Positions 31,480 through 40,015 are shown, counted from the stretch's first letter. The stretch is 64,000 nt of DNA from Rhodococcus sp. HNM0563 (GCF_012726195.1 NZ_JAASAF010000005.1:186001-250000); one strand, 5' to 3'. Translations and numbers: made by a program. The notes: generated from the letters alone by a model not told the origin.

Positions 31480-32987
31480 TGGCGCTGGGGAAGGCATGGT
31501 CGGTGGCCGTGGCAGGTATCGACGGACACGTGGTCGAGATCGAGGCCGACATCGGTGGCGGATTGCCGGGTGTGAAGATGGTCGGGTTGCCCGATACTGC
31601 GCTGCAGGAATCGCGTGACCGAGTGCGCGCAGCGGTGTCCAACTCCGGTGGGAAATGGCCGGACTCGAAGGTGGTACTCGCGCTGTCACCTGCGACACTG
31701 CCCAAAATGGGCAGTGTCTACGATCTGGCTCTCGCATGCGCGGTGCTCAACGCAGCCGATGTCGTACCGCTCGAACCGATGACGAAAACGATTCTGCTGG
31801 GCGAGCTTGCGCTCGACGGCCGGTTGCGACCGATCCGTGGAGTACTTCCAGCCGTCGTCACGGCGAACAACTACGGATGGTCGCGAGTAGTGGTTCCCAC
31901 CGCGATGATGACCGAGGCGTCACTCGTCGCGGGGATCGATGTGTACGGCGCCGACAGTCTGCGCGACGTGGTGTTGTGGCTACAGGGTGACGGACCGCTC
32001 GAACGCCCCGACCCGCGGGCGGCGCCCGCACGAACGCTCCGCGCCGACCTCAGCGAAGTCGTCGGGCAGCACGAGGCTCGCCGCGCGATCGAGGTCGCTG
32101 CCGCGGGCGCCCACCACCTCATGCTCACCGGTCCACCGGGCATCGGGAAGACGATGCTGGCCCAGCGCCTTCCCGGAATCCTCCCCGAACTGAACGAAAC
32201 TCACGCACTCGAAGTGACCGCGGTTCATTCGGTGGCAGGCACCCTCACGGCGGATCGGCCCCTTGTCACAGAACCGCCGTTCATCGCTCCCCATCACACC
32301 GCGACGGTGGCTTCGCTCATCGGTGGTGGCACGGGCCTGGCCACCCCGGGAGCGGTCAGTCGCGCGCACCGCGGAGTGTTGTTCCTCGACGAGGTGGCAG
32401 AGATGGGAACGAAGACTCTCGAAGCATTGCGAACACCTCTCGAGGACGGAGAGGTTCGGATTGCACGCCGAGACGGCGTCGCCCGATATCCCGCCCGATT
32501 CCAACTGGTGCTGGCAGCAAATCCCTGCCCGTGCGCGCCGGCGCGCGACGCCGATTGCGTGTGCGTGCCCACAGCGCGGCGCCGATATCTGGGACGGCTG
32601 TCGGGACCCTTGCTCGACCGTGTCGACTTGCGGGTGAGGATGCAATCGGTCGCGACGAGTGCGCTGATGGGCGAGGCAGGGGAGAGCACCGACGATGTAC
32701 GAACCCGAGTCGCGACCGCGCGTGCCGCTGCGGCGGAGCGGTGGAACGACTTCGGGTGGGCGACGAACGCGGAGGTTCCGGGGCCGGCCCTTCGCCAGAA
32801 ATTCCGGTTGCCTGCCACGGTGGTCAAGCCGGTGGAATGGGCGCTGCGTAAGGGTGCGATCACGGCACGAGGGGCCGACCGGGCATTGAGAGTTGCCTGG
32901 ACCCTTTGCGACTTGGAAGGAGCTTCCCGGCCCAGCGAGATCCACGTGGCCGCCGCGCTCGACTTCCGGGATCGAGGTGCCGCGTGA
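31479..32987 (+). CDS. comM: YifB/ComM Mg-chelatase-like AAA+ ATPase
   Basis: 502-residue AAA+ protein. An N-terminal Lon-protease-like domain (SVAVAGIDGHVVEIEADIG) is followed by a chelatase-type ATPase (Walker A LTGPPGIGKTMLAQRLPG near residue 213, Walker B GVLFLDEVAEM near residue 300, and the PCPCAPARDADCVC cysteine stretch) and a C-terminal helical domain. ComM is a helicase that drives branch migration during natural transformation in Vibrio. The YraN-ComM-DprA trio is conserved in many bacteria that are not known to be competent. Confidence 0.93.
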   Translation: MALGKAWSVAVAGIDGHVVEIEADIGGGLPGVKMVGLPDTALQESRDRVRAAVSNSGGKWPDSKVVLALSPATLPKMGSVYDLALACAVLNAADVVPLEPMTKTILLGELALDGRLRPIRGVLPAVVTANNYGWSRVVVPTAMMTEASLVAGIDVYGADSLRDVVLWLQGDGPLERPDPRAAPARTLRADLSEVVGQHEARRAIEVAAAGAHHLMLTGPPGIGKTMLAQRLPGILPELNETHALEVTAVHSVAGTLTADRPLVTEPPFIAPHHTATVASLIGGGTGLATPGAVSRAHRGVLFLDEVAEMGTKTLEALRTPLEDGEVRIARRDGVARYPARFQLVLAANPCPCAPARDADCVCVPTARRRYLGRLSGPLLDRVDLRVRMQSVATSALMGEAGESTDDVRTRVATARAAAAERWNDFGWATNAEVPGPALRQKFRLPATVVKPVEWALRKGAITARGADRALRVAWTLCDLEGASRPSEIHVAAALDFRDRGAA

Positions 32988-34159
32988 CCGGTCGAACCAC
33001 CAGCGGGACGACCGTCGACGCGACACCGAACAGCGACGAGAGACGGCACGCGTGGGCATATCTCTCGACGGTCACGCTCGGTGCTTCGAGGATGGTCTCC
33101 GCGGCGATCGCCGAGCATGGAGTAGTGGAGGTTGCGCACTCACTGCGGGAAGGTTCGGCCGGTGCCGAACTCACCGCGAAACTCGCGGCTCGCGTTCATC
33201 TCGATACGGCCGCAACCGACCTCGATCGCTTGAATCGGGCCGGGGGGCGGCTCGTCACTCCGGACGATGACGAGTGGCCCGCATGGCAGATGCTCGGGTT
33301 CGACCAGCTGGACACTGCCACCGATGCGGAGGGGCCGCCGCTCGCGCTGTGGGTATGGGGGCAACGACGGCTCGATGAGCTCGTCGAGCGCGCGATCGGG
33401 ATCGTGGGCACGCGCGCCGCGAGCGGTTACGGCGAGCACGTGACAGCAGAGATCGCAGGCGACCTCGCCGTCGACGGGTGGACGGTGGTATCCGGGGCGG
33501 CCTTCGGGATCGATGCCGCAGCACATCGCGCTGCACTTGGAGTGGGAGGCACGACCGTTGCGATACTCGCGTGCGGCGTGGACCGGGCCTACCCTGCAGC
33601 GCACGCGAAGCTCCTGCGAGGAATCTCCGAATCAGGTTTGGTGGTCAGCGAATACCCGCCCGGCACCGTGCCCGCGCGGTACCGGTTCCTTGCGCGCAAC
33701 CGGCTCATCGCGGCGCTGTCTGCGGGAACCGTGGTCGCAGAGGCAGGCTGGCGCAGCGGCGCCCGTAACACGGCGGCGTGGGCTCGGCGGCTGGGCCGGC
33801 CGGTGGTGGCGGTGCCGGGCCCGGTCACCTCGGCGGCGTCGCAGGGATGTCACCGAATGATTCGTGAGGGCGAAGCACGGCTGGTGGGCAATGCACGGGA
33901 AGTCGTCGAGGAATGCGGTCCACTCCTCGAAGCCGGCGACGACCGGGATGCCCGGTTCGTTCGGGCGCTCGACGGCCTCTCGGGAGATCTGGCACTCGTC
34001 TACGAGGCATTGCCTGCGGTGGGAACGTGCGAACCGATCGCGGTAGCGGAGTCTGCGGGTGTTCCGGTCGACCGCGTGCGCGCGGCGTTGCCCTTGCTGG
34101 AGATGGAGGGACTCGTCGAGCGTGACGAGGACGGGTGGTCGCGGGTAGCGGGCAGATAA
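32984..34159 (+). CDS. dprA: DNA-processing protein DprA
   Basis: 391-residue DprA/Smf protein that loads RecA on incoming single-stranded DNA. The Rossmann-like DprA domain shows AIGIVGTRAASGYGEHV, SGAAFGIDAAAHRAAL near residue 173 and ILACGVDRAYPAAH. The C-terminal winged-helix domain (CEPIAVAESAGVPVDRVRAALPLLEMEGLVERD) is the DprA_WH. The GTG at 32984 overlaps the comM stop by four bases. The N-terminal region (residues 20-110) contains the helix-hairpin-helix-like segment usual in the family. Confidence 0.94.
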   Translation: MTGRTTSGTTVDATPNSDERRHAWAYLSTVTLGASRMVSAAIAEHGVVEVAHSLREGSAGAELTAKLAARVHLDTAATDLDRLNRAGGRLVTPDDDEWPAWQMLGFDQLDTATDAEGPPLALWVWGQRRLDELVERAIGIVGTRAASGYGEHVTAEIAGDLAVDGWTVVSGAAFGIDAAAHRAALGVGGTTVAILACGVDRAYPAAHAKLLRGISESGLVVSEYPPGTVPARYRFLARNRLIAALSAGTVVAEAGWRSGARNTAAWARRLGRPVVAVPGPVTSAASQGCHRMIREGEARLVGNAREVVEECGPLLEAGDDRDARFVRALDGLSGDLALVYEALPAVGTCEPIAVAESAGVPVDRVRAALPLLEMEGLVERDEDGWSRVAGR

Positions 34160-34204
34160 GGGTTCGTCGGCGGGAACCGGCTCGACCGAGTGAGCGCTGG
34201 GTGG

Positions 34205-34507
34205 CTACTGCGCCGCCGAGGACTCGTCCGCGCCGGTTTCCGGCTTGTCGTCCGCGCCGGCTTCCGGCTTGTCATCGACGTACCAGGCAAGGTCTTCGCG
34301 ATGCCACTTGACGGCGCCGCGGTGTGCCTTGCGGAACTCCTTGAGGACGGTCCGGTCGACCGACGGGTGACCGCTGTCGCCCACGTAGATCCACTCCGAG
34401 CCGAACTTCGATTCGATGGCGTCGACCATGTCGGCCTGGCCGACCCGGCGTTCGGTGTTGATGATGTCGATCATCCAGGTGGCGATGTCGGACGCGCTGG
34501 TGCTCAT
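34205..34507 (-). CDS. Small conserved-looking hypothetical protein
   Basis: 100-residue protein with a compact alpha/beta N-terminal part (ASDIATWMIDIINTERRVGQ; GSEWIYVGDSGHPSVDRTVLKEFRK; VKWHREDLAWYVDDK). Its helix-turn-strand pattern resembles a small winged-helix-like domain. The last 20 residues are an acidic low-complexity tail encoded by a duplicated 24-base unit (DDKPEAGA/DDKPETGA). It is convergent with dprA and divergent from the siderophore-interacting gene. I do not recognise a named function. Codon use is like the neighbours, so it is probably a real gene. Confidence 0.7.
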   Translation of the reverse strand: MSTSASDIATWMIDIINTERRVGQADMVDAIESKFGSEWIYVGDSGHPSVDRTVLKEFRKAHRGAVKWHREDLAWYVDDKPEAGADDKPETGADESSAAQ

Positions 34508-34578
34508 GGTCTCGAGCGTAGTCGGCCGGCATCGGGTTGCTGCGCCTGACGTCGAGGACCGAGTAGTGTCGTCGAGGA

Positions 34579-34591
34579 TAGGTAACCCTAA
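34579..34591 (+). promoter_or_regulatory. Partial iron-box-like sequence before the siderophore-interacting gene
   Basis: TAGGTAACCCTAA lies 12 bases before the GTG start and just upstream of an AAGGAGGT ribosome site. Its left arm TAGGTWA matches one half of the IdeR/DtxR consensus, but the right arm is out of register. An iron-responsive regulator is plausible given the gene product. The match is incomplete. Confidence 0.3.
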
Positions 34592-34603
34592 TAAGGAGGT
34601 ACG

Positions 34604-35386
34604 GTGGCGCCCAAGGCCCCGAAATCGTCGACCCTGACAGTGCTGCGCACGGAGGTCGTGTCCGAACACTTCGTTCGAGTGGTGTTCGGAGGTGACGGGT
34701 TCGCCGACTTCACTCCGCGTCCCGAAACCGACAGCTACGTGAAGATCGAGCTGCCTGCGGGAGACGAGACCGTCGTACGCACCTACACGGTGCGCCGTGT
34801 GGACCGGGCCGCCGAGGAGATCTGGGTCGACTTCGTCGTCCACGGGGACGAAGGGATCGCCGGTCCGTGGGCGCGCTCCGTCAAGCCGGGGACCGAGGTC
34901 GTGCTCCGGGGGCCCGGAGCGGGCTACCTACCTGATCCTGCGGCGGACTTCCACTTGCTGGCAGGCGACGAGACAGCAGTTCCCGCGATCGCGACAGCGC
35001 TCGAATCACTTCCGGCGCACGCTGCCGGAGCGGTGTTCATCGAGGTGGCCGGGGAATCCGACGAACTCGATCTGATCGCACCGGCCGGCGTGACCGTGAC
35101 ATGGCTTCATCGAGGTGTCGCGGCGGGCGATGCCGGTCCGGACCGTATCGACGGCAACGCACCGCTCGTTTCCGCGGTGCGGGAACTACCGTGGCCGGAT
35201 GGTGACATCCAGGTGTTCGTGCATGGTGAGGCGGAAAGCGTCATGAAGCACATCCGTCCATATTTGCGTAAGGAACGGGGAGTGCCCTCCGCGCGCGCGT
35301 CGATTTCCGGATACTGGCGTCGCGGCAGGACCGAGGAAGGCTTCCGCACCTGGAAGCGTGAGCTCTCGGAGAGCGAGGCCGGCTGA
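34604..35386 (+). CDS. Siderophore-interacting FAD-dependent reductase (ViuB/SIP family)
   Basis: 260-residue protein of the SIP/ViuB ferric-siderophore reductase family. The N-terminal FAD-binding barrel has the RTYTVRRVD motif (residues 52-60, flavin-binding RxYT) and the GPWARSVKPGTEVVLRGPG segment. The C-terminal NAD(P)H-like domain contains LLAGDETAVPAIATALESLP and ends HIRPYLRKERGVPS...SISGYWRRGRTEEGF, strongly family-typical. It would release iron from imported siderophores in the cytoplasm. A perfect AAGGAGGT ribosome site precedes the GTG. The equivalent Rv2895c sits at the same place in M. tuberculosis. Confidence 0.93.
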   Translation: MAPKAPKSSTLTVLRTEVVSEHFVRVVFGGDGFADFTPRPETDSYVKIELPAGDETVVRTYTVRRVDRAAEEIWVDFVVHGDEGIAGPWARSVKPGTEVVLRGPGAGYLPDPAADFHLLAGDETAVPAIATALESLPAHAAGAVFIEVAGESDELDLIAPAGVTVTWLHRGVAAGDAGPDRIDGNAPLVSAVRELPWPDGDIQVFVHGEAESVMKHIRPYLRKERGVPSARASISGYWRRGRTEEGFRTWKRELSESEAG

Positions 35387-35405
35387 CCGACTCCGATTCG
35401 AATGG

Positions 35406-36593
35406 TCACATGCGGGGCTCGCGGGTGAGCGTGAGCAGGGCGGTCATCGCGAGCCCCGCCGAGGCGACGATTGCGATTGCCATGGGAACGGCCGTGTCCT
35501 CCCCGCCCAACCCCACCAGCGGTGAGACGATCGCGGCGAGGCCGAACTGGGACGCGCCCATGATTGCCGAGCCGGTGCCTGCAGCCGACGGTACTTGGCC
35601 CTGACCGAGGGCTGTGGAATTGCCCATCGTGAATCCGAGGCTGAACACAACGGCAAACAGCAGTGGTAGAAGAAGCCAGCGGTGAGCTCCGAAGAGTGCT
35701 GTCGTGATCAACAGCAGCGTTCCGGCGGACAGCATGAGGGTCACACCGAACAGCAGAAGCGCCCGCACTTCGAACCTGCCGATCAGCCGGGTATTGATGA
35801 TGTTCGCGGTCACCAATCCCACCGAGTTCACTGCGAAGACCAGCGAGAACTGCGTCGCCGACATTCCCAGTATGTTCTGTACGACGAATGGTGATGCGGA
35901 GATGTAGGCGAACATCGCGCCGAAGCCGAGCGCGAAGGATGCGGCATATCCGATGAACCGGTGGTTACCCAGCACGTAGCCGAAGTTGCCCGCAAGCGCT
36001 GCGAACCCGCCGCCGTGTCGTTTTTCGGGTGGCAGTGTTTCGGGAATGAACACGAGAACCCCGGCGAGCATCGCGATCGACGCTCCGGTCAGAACCCAGA
36101 AAATACCTCGCCAGCCGATCGGGTCGAGAAGCGCACCACCGATGATCGGCGCGGCGATGGGCGCGATACCACCGATGATCATCATGAAGCTGAACAAGCG
36201 AGCAGATTCGTGGCCACTCGTACGATCTGCGATGACCGCGCGGGCGAGCACGATTCCGATGCCTCCACTGAAGCCCTGGACTGCACGCGCCCCGATGAGG
36301 ACCTCGACGGTCGGTGCCAGCGCACACGCAGCGCTACTCGATGCGAGCGCGATCGTGCCGATGATGAGCAGGCGACGACGGCCCCACCCGTCGGAGAGGG
36401 GACCGGTGATCAACTGGCCGATACCCAGGCCCGCCATGAATGTCGTCAACGTGAGCTGAATTCCCACGGTAGAGGTGCCGAGACTCTCGGACATGATCGG
36501 CAGACCGGGAAGGTACATATCCGTCGCCAGCGGCGCTGTGGCCGACAGGAGCGCCAGTGCGCACAGCATCGGCAAAGAGATCGTTTTACTCAC
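35406..36593 (-). CDS. Bcr/CflA-type multidrug efflux MFS transporter
   Basis: 395-residue major facilitator protein with 12 hydrophobic segments. The start [29 protein letters not shown] (D-M-Y-L-P in helix 1) is characteristic of the drug:proton antiporter Bcr/CflA group. The loop 2-3 motif [16 protein letters not shown] is the MFS motif A, and helix 5 contains the antiporter-type [13 protein letters not shown] glycine/proline pattern. Starts with GTG at 36593, divergent from xerC with a 63-base gap. The substrate is unknown; export of a drug or sulphonamide-type compound is the family norm. Confidence 0.9.
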   Translation of the reverse strand: MSKTISLPMLCALALLSATAPLATDMYLPGLPIMSESLGTSTVGIQLTLTTFMAGLGIGQLITGPLSDGWGRRRLLIIGTIALASSSAACALAPTVEVLIGARAVQGFSGGIGIVLARAVIADRTSGHESARLFSFMMIIGGIAPIAAPIIGGALLDPIGWRGIFWVLTGASIAMLAGVLVFIPETLPPEKRHGGGFAALAGNFGYVLGNHRFIGYAASFALGFGAMFAYISASPFVVQNILGMSATQFSLVFAVNSVGLVTANIINTRLIGRFEVRALLLFGVTLMLSAGTLLLITTALFGAHRWLLLPLLFAVVFSLGFTMGNSTALGQGQVPSAAGTGSAIMGASQFGLAAIVSPLVGLGGEDTAVPMAIAIVASAGLAMTALLTLTREPRM

Positions 36594-36656
36594 GAACGAA
36601 CTCTAACGAGGCGCGTTGACTTGCACGGACCCAGAACACCGCGCACGGTGGTGCCC

Positions 36657-37595
36657 ATGGACCACGATCCGGCCTCGGCGCTGCCTCCTGCGCTTGCCGT
36701 CCATGTCGACGATTTTGCTGAGCATCTGACATTGCAGTCGAACCGGTCGGCGCACACCGTGCGCGCGTATACATCGGACGTGCGCTCGTTCCTCCAGCAT
36801 CTCGCAGCAGGTAACCCTGATGCGCGGGTGTCCGATATCGACCTCGGGACGCTGCGGGCGTGGCTGTCGAGACAGGTCGCCTCCGGTGCTGCACGCAGTA
36901 CGGTTGCGAGGCGCACTTCATCGGTGAGGACTTTCACCACCTGGCTGGTCCGCTCTGGTCGCGCCGAGCACGACCCGGGAACACGTCTCGCCTCAGCGGG
37001 CGCGCGCCGCACACTGCCCACGGTGCTACATGCGGAGCAGGCAGCAGAAGTCATGGAGGCTGCAGAGTCCGGCGCTCGGGAAGAGCATCCGGTTGCGCTG
37101 CGAGACCGCGTGATCGTCGAACTGCTGTATGCGACCGGTATCCGTGTCGGCGAGCTCTGCGGGCTCGACCTCGACGACGTGGATGCGGAACGTCGCGTTG
37201 TGCGAGTGCTTGGTAAAGGCAACAAGGAAAGGACAGTGCCCTACGGACTGCCTGCCGCGGATGCCCTCGAACGGTGGGTAGCCGTCGGGCGGCCGGCCTT
37301 GGCGACCGCGACCTCGGGACCCGCCTTGCTCCTCGGGAAGCGAGGCGGTCGCATCGGGCAACGGCAGGTGCGGACGGTGGTGCACGAGGCGGCCGGGGCC
37401 GTTCCCGGTGTACCTGACCTCGCGCCACACGGACTGCGGCACACCGCAGCAACCCATCTGCTCGAAGGCGGTGCCGATCTGCGCGTCGTCCAGGAAGTAC
37501 TCGGTCATTCGAGTCTCGCGACCACTCAGCTGTACACGCATGTGTCGGTTGCGCGACTGCGTGCGGTCCACGAGCAGGCGCACCCCCGCGCCTGA
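36657..37595 (+). CDS. xerC: Tyrosine recombinase XerC
   Basis: 312-residue site-specific recombinase that, with XerD, resolves chromosome dimers at dif. The N-terminal SAM-like core-binding domain ([24 protein letters not shown]) is followed by the catalytic domain. Catalytic residues are visible: Arg in [15 protein letters not shown], Lys in [14 protein letters not shown], His-x-x-Arg in [16 protein letters not shown], and the Tyr nucleophile in TTQLYTHV near the C terminus. I use ATG 36657; GTG 36651 is also possible. It lies between the siderophore-interacting gene and rpsB as in mycobacteria. Confidence 0.95.
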   Translation: MDHDPASALPPALAVHVDDFAEHLTLQSNRSAHTVRAYTSDVRSFLQHLAAGNPDARVSDIDLGTLRAWLSRQVASGAARSTVARRTSSVRTFTTWLVRSGRAEHDPGTRLASAGARRTLPTVLHAEQAAEVMEAAESGAREEHPVALRDRVIVELLYATGIRVGELCGLDLDDVDAERRVVRVLGKGNKERTVPYGLPAADALERWVAVGRPALATATSGPALLLGKRGGRIGQRQVRTVVHEAAGAVPGVPDLAPHGLRHTAATHLLEGGADLRVVQEVLGHSSLATTQLYTHVSVARLRAVHEQAHPRA

Positions 37596-37681
37596 GCCGC
37601 GCCCGCGCCTGCGGCTACGCAGCCCGACACGTTTTGGTAGCGTCCAGCCGATCGATAGTGGGGGATATCGGGGGGATCCAA

Positions 37682-39331
37682 ATGGCACGAAACGAGTCCG
37701 ACCATGCGTTGCCTGCGTGGTTGCAGGACGAACCTGAGGCACGGTCCGCGCCGGTCACGCCGCGACGTGGGCTGCGTCGTAGTGCTGCACGCGTGAGGAA
37801 AGATGGCACTGCCGAACCGGCGCCGCACACGGGGTCGGGGGCGGACTCGGTCCCGACCACAGCGACATCGCGGTCGGCAGCCCCGTCGCAGCCGGTCGGC
37901 GGCGCTGCAGTACTGCCGGCTCCGGCAAGTGCTCCGCCGATCGCTTCAACACCTGCCTCGATCACGCCCCCCGCGTCGGTGCCGTTTTCGATGATCCCGC
38001 TGGAACGGGATCCGGAGCCGCATGTGCCGGTCGCGCCGGAGCCCGTAGCGGTTGTACCGGAGCCCGTAGCGGTTGTGCAGGCACCCGAAGGTCTGCCTGA
38101 GCCCGCGCCTGATCTGGAACCGTCACCCGAGTCTTGTCCGGAACCTGTGCCTGACACGGAGCCTGTGCCGGATCCCGAGGCGGCAACCGTGCCTGGTCCC
38201 GAGGCGGCAACCGTGCCTGAACCTGTGTCCGAAGTCGTGCCTCTGCCCGGATCGGAGCGTGGCCCGGCAACGGAGCCGATCGAGGTGCCCGCACCGGTTC
38301 ATGAACCCGCCGCGCCGGTCGAAACCCATGATGTGGACGTCATGCGCGACCAGGTTCCGAGGGTTACGACGGCGCCGGACCATCAGCCGTCGAACCTCGA
38401 CCTTGCGTCGGGGGTGCTCGTCCGTCGTTCCCGGCGCGCGCCCAGCAGAGGATGGCGGCGCGGTGTGCATCGGCTCACCGGGGGACTGTTCGATCCCGGA
38501 ATGTCCTCGGAGGATGCGGATCACGACGATCTCGTCGCACGTATCCGGCAGCCGATCAGCGGCGATTACCGCATCGCGGTGCTCTCACTCAAGGGCGGCG
38601 TGGGCAAGACCACGACGACAGTCGGGCTGGGCTCGACCTTCGCCTCGATGCGTGGTGACTGCGTGATCGCCGTCGACGCCAACCCGGATTTCGGAACCCT
38701 CGCGCAGCGCGTACCGGAACAGACGCAGTCGACAGTGCGAGATCTGATCGCGGTTGCGGACCGTATCGAACGGTATTCGGATGTGCGTGCCCACACTTCG
38801 CAAGCGCCGAGTCGGCTCGAAGTGCTTGCCAGCGAGCGTGATCCGGCGGTGTCGGAGGCATTCAGCGAGGACGACTATCGTCGAGTCATCGATGTTCTTC
38901 AGGTCTACTACAACATCATTCTCACCGACTGCGGAACCGGGATCATGCATTCCGCGATGGGGGGCGTGCTCGACCTGGCAAATGCCCTCGTGCTCGTCGG
39001 GTCGCCGGCTGTCGATGGTGCCCGCAGCGCCGCCGCCACACTGGACTGGCTCGAGCATCACGGCTACAGCGACCTCGTCGATCGGACGGTCGTAGTGATC
39101 AGCTCACCGCGGCCTGGGAACTCCAGTATCGACCTCGATGCGCTGACCGAGCACTTCCTTGCTCGTTGCCGGGCCGTCCAGGTTGTGCCGTTCGACGAGC
39201 ACCTTGCGGAGGGCGCCGAGATCGACCTGAACCTGCTGAGGCCCACGACCAGGCGGGCGTTCGCCGAACTCGCGGCCATGGTCGCGGACGACTTCCCGAG
39301 GTTGACGGGGCGGCACGCCGTGCAGTGGTGA
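37682..39331 (+). CDS. EspI-like MinD/ParA-family ATPase with long Pro/Glu-rich N terminus
   Basis: 549-residue protein. The first 230 residues are low-complexity Pro/Glu/Val/Ala sequence with repeated PEPVAVV and PEAATVP blocks. A basic segment (RRSRRAPSRGWRRGVHRL) follows, then a MinD/ParA-like P-loop ATPase from about residue 295: deviant Walker A LKGGVGKTTTTVGLG, DANPDFGTLAQRVP, and DCGTGIMHSAM. This architecture matches EspI (Rv3876) and related ESX-associated proteins, but no ESX genes are visible here. ATG 37682 follows a GGGGGG stretch. It stands alone between xerC and a convergent M23-like gene. Its role is unknown; partition, polarity or secretion control are options. Confidence 0.8.
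   Translation: MARNESDHALPAWLQDEPEARSAPVTPRRGLRRSAARVRKDGTAEPAPHTGSGADSVPTTATSRSAAPSQPVGGAAVLPAPASAPPIASTPASITPPASVPFSMIPLERDPEPHVPVAPEPVAVVPEPVAVVQAPEGLPEPAPDLEPSPESCPEPVPDTEPVPDPEAATVPGPEAATVPEPVSEVVPLPGSERGPATEPIEVPAPVHEPAAPVETHDVDVMRDQVPRVTTAPDHQPSNLDLASGVLVRRSRRAPSRGWRRGVHRLTGGLFDPGMSSEDADHDDLVARIRQPISGDYRIAVLSLKGGVGKTTTTVGLGSTFASMRGDCVIAVDANPDFGTLAQRVPEQTQSTVRDLIAVADRIERYSDVRAHTSQAPSRLEVLASERDPAVSEAFSEDDYRRVIDVLQVYYNIILTDCGTGIMHSAMGGVLDLANALVLVGSPAVDGARSAAATLDWLEHHGYSDLVDRTVVVISSPRPGNSSIDLDALTEHFLARCRAVQVVPFDEHLAEGAEIDLNLLRPTTRRAFAELAAMVADDFPRLTGRHAVQW
38036..38219 (+). repeat. In-frame short tandem repeats in the EspI-like gene
   Basis: Two separate duplications: CCGGAGCCCGTAGCGGTTGT at 38036 and again at 38057 (period 21), and CCCGAGGCGGCAACCGTGCC at 38174 and 38198 (period 24). 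Both periods are multiples of three and preserve the frame. They code PEPVAVV and PEAATVP blocks. Confidence 0.85.
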
Positions 39332-39366
39332 TCACGGCACGCCTGTAGTGGTGATCACGGCACGCC
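39324..39366. repeat. Tandem duplication spanning the stop codon of the EspI-like gene
   Basis: The 20-base unit AGTGGTGATCACGGCACGCC occurs at 39324-39343 and 39347-39366 (period 23). The first copy contains the TGA stop at 39329-39331. A partial third unit (CGGCACGCCGTGCAGTGG) precedes it inside the coding end. The duplication fills most of the 60-base gap between two convergent genes. Confidence 0.85.
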
Positions 39367-39391
39367 GATGGATCGCGCACTGCCGTCTCGG

Positions 39392-39874
39392 TCACACCGG
39401 TTCGAGGCGAATGACCGGCCGCTCGACGAGGGGGAGCGGATCGAGGTACGTGGTGCGGTCGCGGCGCAGGCCCCAATGAAGACACGCCGCGGCAGTGCAG
39501 CCCTCGTGTCCGGGTTCGACCGTGCCCAGCGGATCACCGGCAGAAATTCGACGACCCGCCGCCACCGTCGCGGTGACCGGCTCGTAAGTGGTACGCAGGC
39601 CGCCCGGGTGATCGATCGACACGACGGGCTTGCCTGCGACGGATCCCGCGAATGCCACGATCCCGTCGCCTGGTGCGAGCACTGTCTGGCCGGGGTGCGA
39701 CGCGAGATCGACGCCGCGATGGCCGGGCAGCCAGTCCTCCGCGGGTGGATCGAACGGCCGGGTCACCTTCGGTCGTGGTTCGAGAGGCCAGACGAAGGAT
39801 GTGTCTGCGGCAGCGGGCGCAGCGCTTATCAGGGAGGCGGCACTGGCCAGTAGTGCAAGTGCGGTGATTCGCAT
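39392..39874 (-). CDS. Exported M23/LytM-like peptidase, possibly inactive
   Basis: 160-residue secreted protein with a signal peptide (MRITALALLASAASLISAAPAAA, cleavage about residue 23). The rest is a compact LytM/M23 domain: the first zinc motif is GHRGVDLA (H-x3-D), followed by VLAPGDGIVAFAG and GGLRTTYEPV. The final motif reads ACLHWGL where active members have H-x-H, so the first histidine, the catalytic one, is replaced by Cys while the zinc-binding histidine is kept. This suggests a regulatory or binding role in the cell wall, or an altered mechanism. It occupies the Rv2891 position next to rpsB. ATG 39874 has a GGGGA site. Confidence 0.88.
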   Translation of the reverse strand: MRITALALLASAASLISAAPAAADTSFVWPLEPRPKVTRPFDPPAEDWLPGHRGVDLASHPGQTVLAPGDGIVAFAGSVAGKPVVSIDHPGGLRTTYEPVTATVAAGRRISAGDPLGTVEPGHEGCTAAACLHWGLRRDRTTYLDPLPLVERPVIRLEPV

Positions 39875-39925
39875 ACTCCCCAGACTCGCTCCCGGGAAAC
39901 GGGTGCGATAGTCCGGAACGGAGAA

Positions 39926-39951
39926 TGTGGACAACTTCGCGGTTGTCCACA
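39926..39951. promoter_or_regulatory. Inverted pair of DnaA boxes / 10-bp hairpin
   Basis: TGTGGACAAC and GTTGTCCACA form perfect 10-bp arms around a 6-base spacer (TTCGCG). Each arm contains TTGTCCACA, a strong match to the actinobacterial DnaA-box consensus, in opposite orientation. It lies between the divergent M23-like gene and rpsB, about 60 bases upstream of the rpsB -35. It may bind DnaA, or simply form a hairpin in a transcript. Confidence 0.55.
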
Positions 39952-39984
39952 GGAACGGATCCAGAGACCACTCTGACGAGGCGG

Positions 39985-40015
39985 TTGGCAGTTCGAGGTG
40001 TCGGAGCCGTATGAT
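39985..40015 (+). promoter_or_regulatory. Probable sigma-A promoter of rpsB
   Basis: TTGGCA at 39985-39990 and TATGAT at 40010-40015 are good -35 and -10 hexamers, separated by 19 bases, slightly long. The predicted transcript starts near 40022, leaving a leader of about 170 bases before rpsB. Confidence 0.6.

Noticed and set aside
35961-36656. N-terminal extension of xerC by 232 codons
   Set aside because: It overlaps the antisense MFS transporter gene completely and XerC homology begins at about 36657.
38036-38219. Possible CRISPR-like repeats
   Set aside because: There are only two copies each, adjacent, in frame and coding Pro/Glu blocks, with no spacers or cas genes.
39926-39951. Replication origin
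   Set aside because: Only one inverted DnaA-box pair is present, with no AT-rich unwinding region and no dnaA, dnaN or rpmH nearby.
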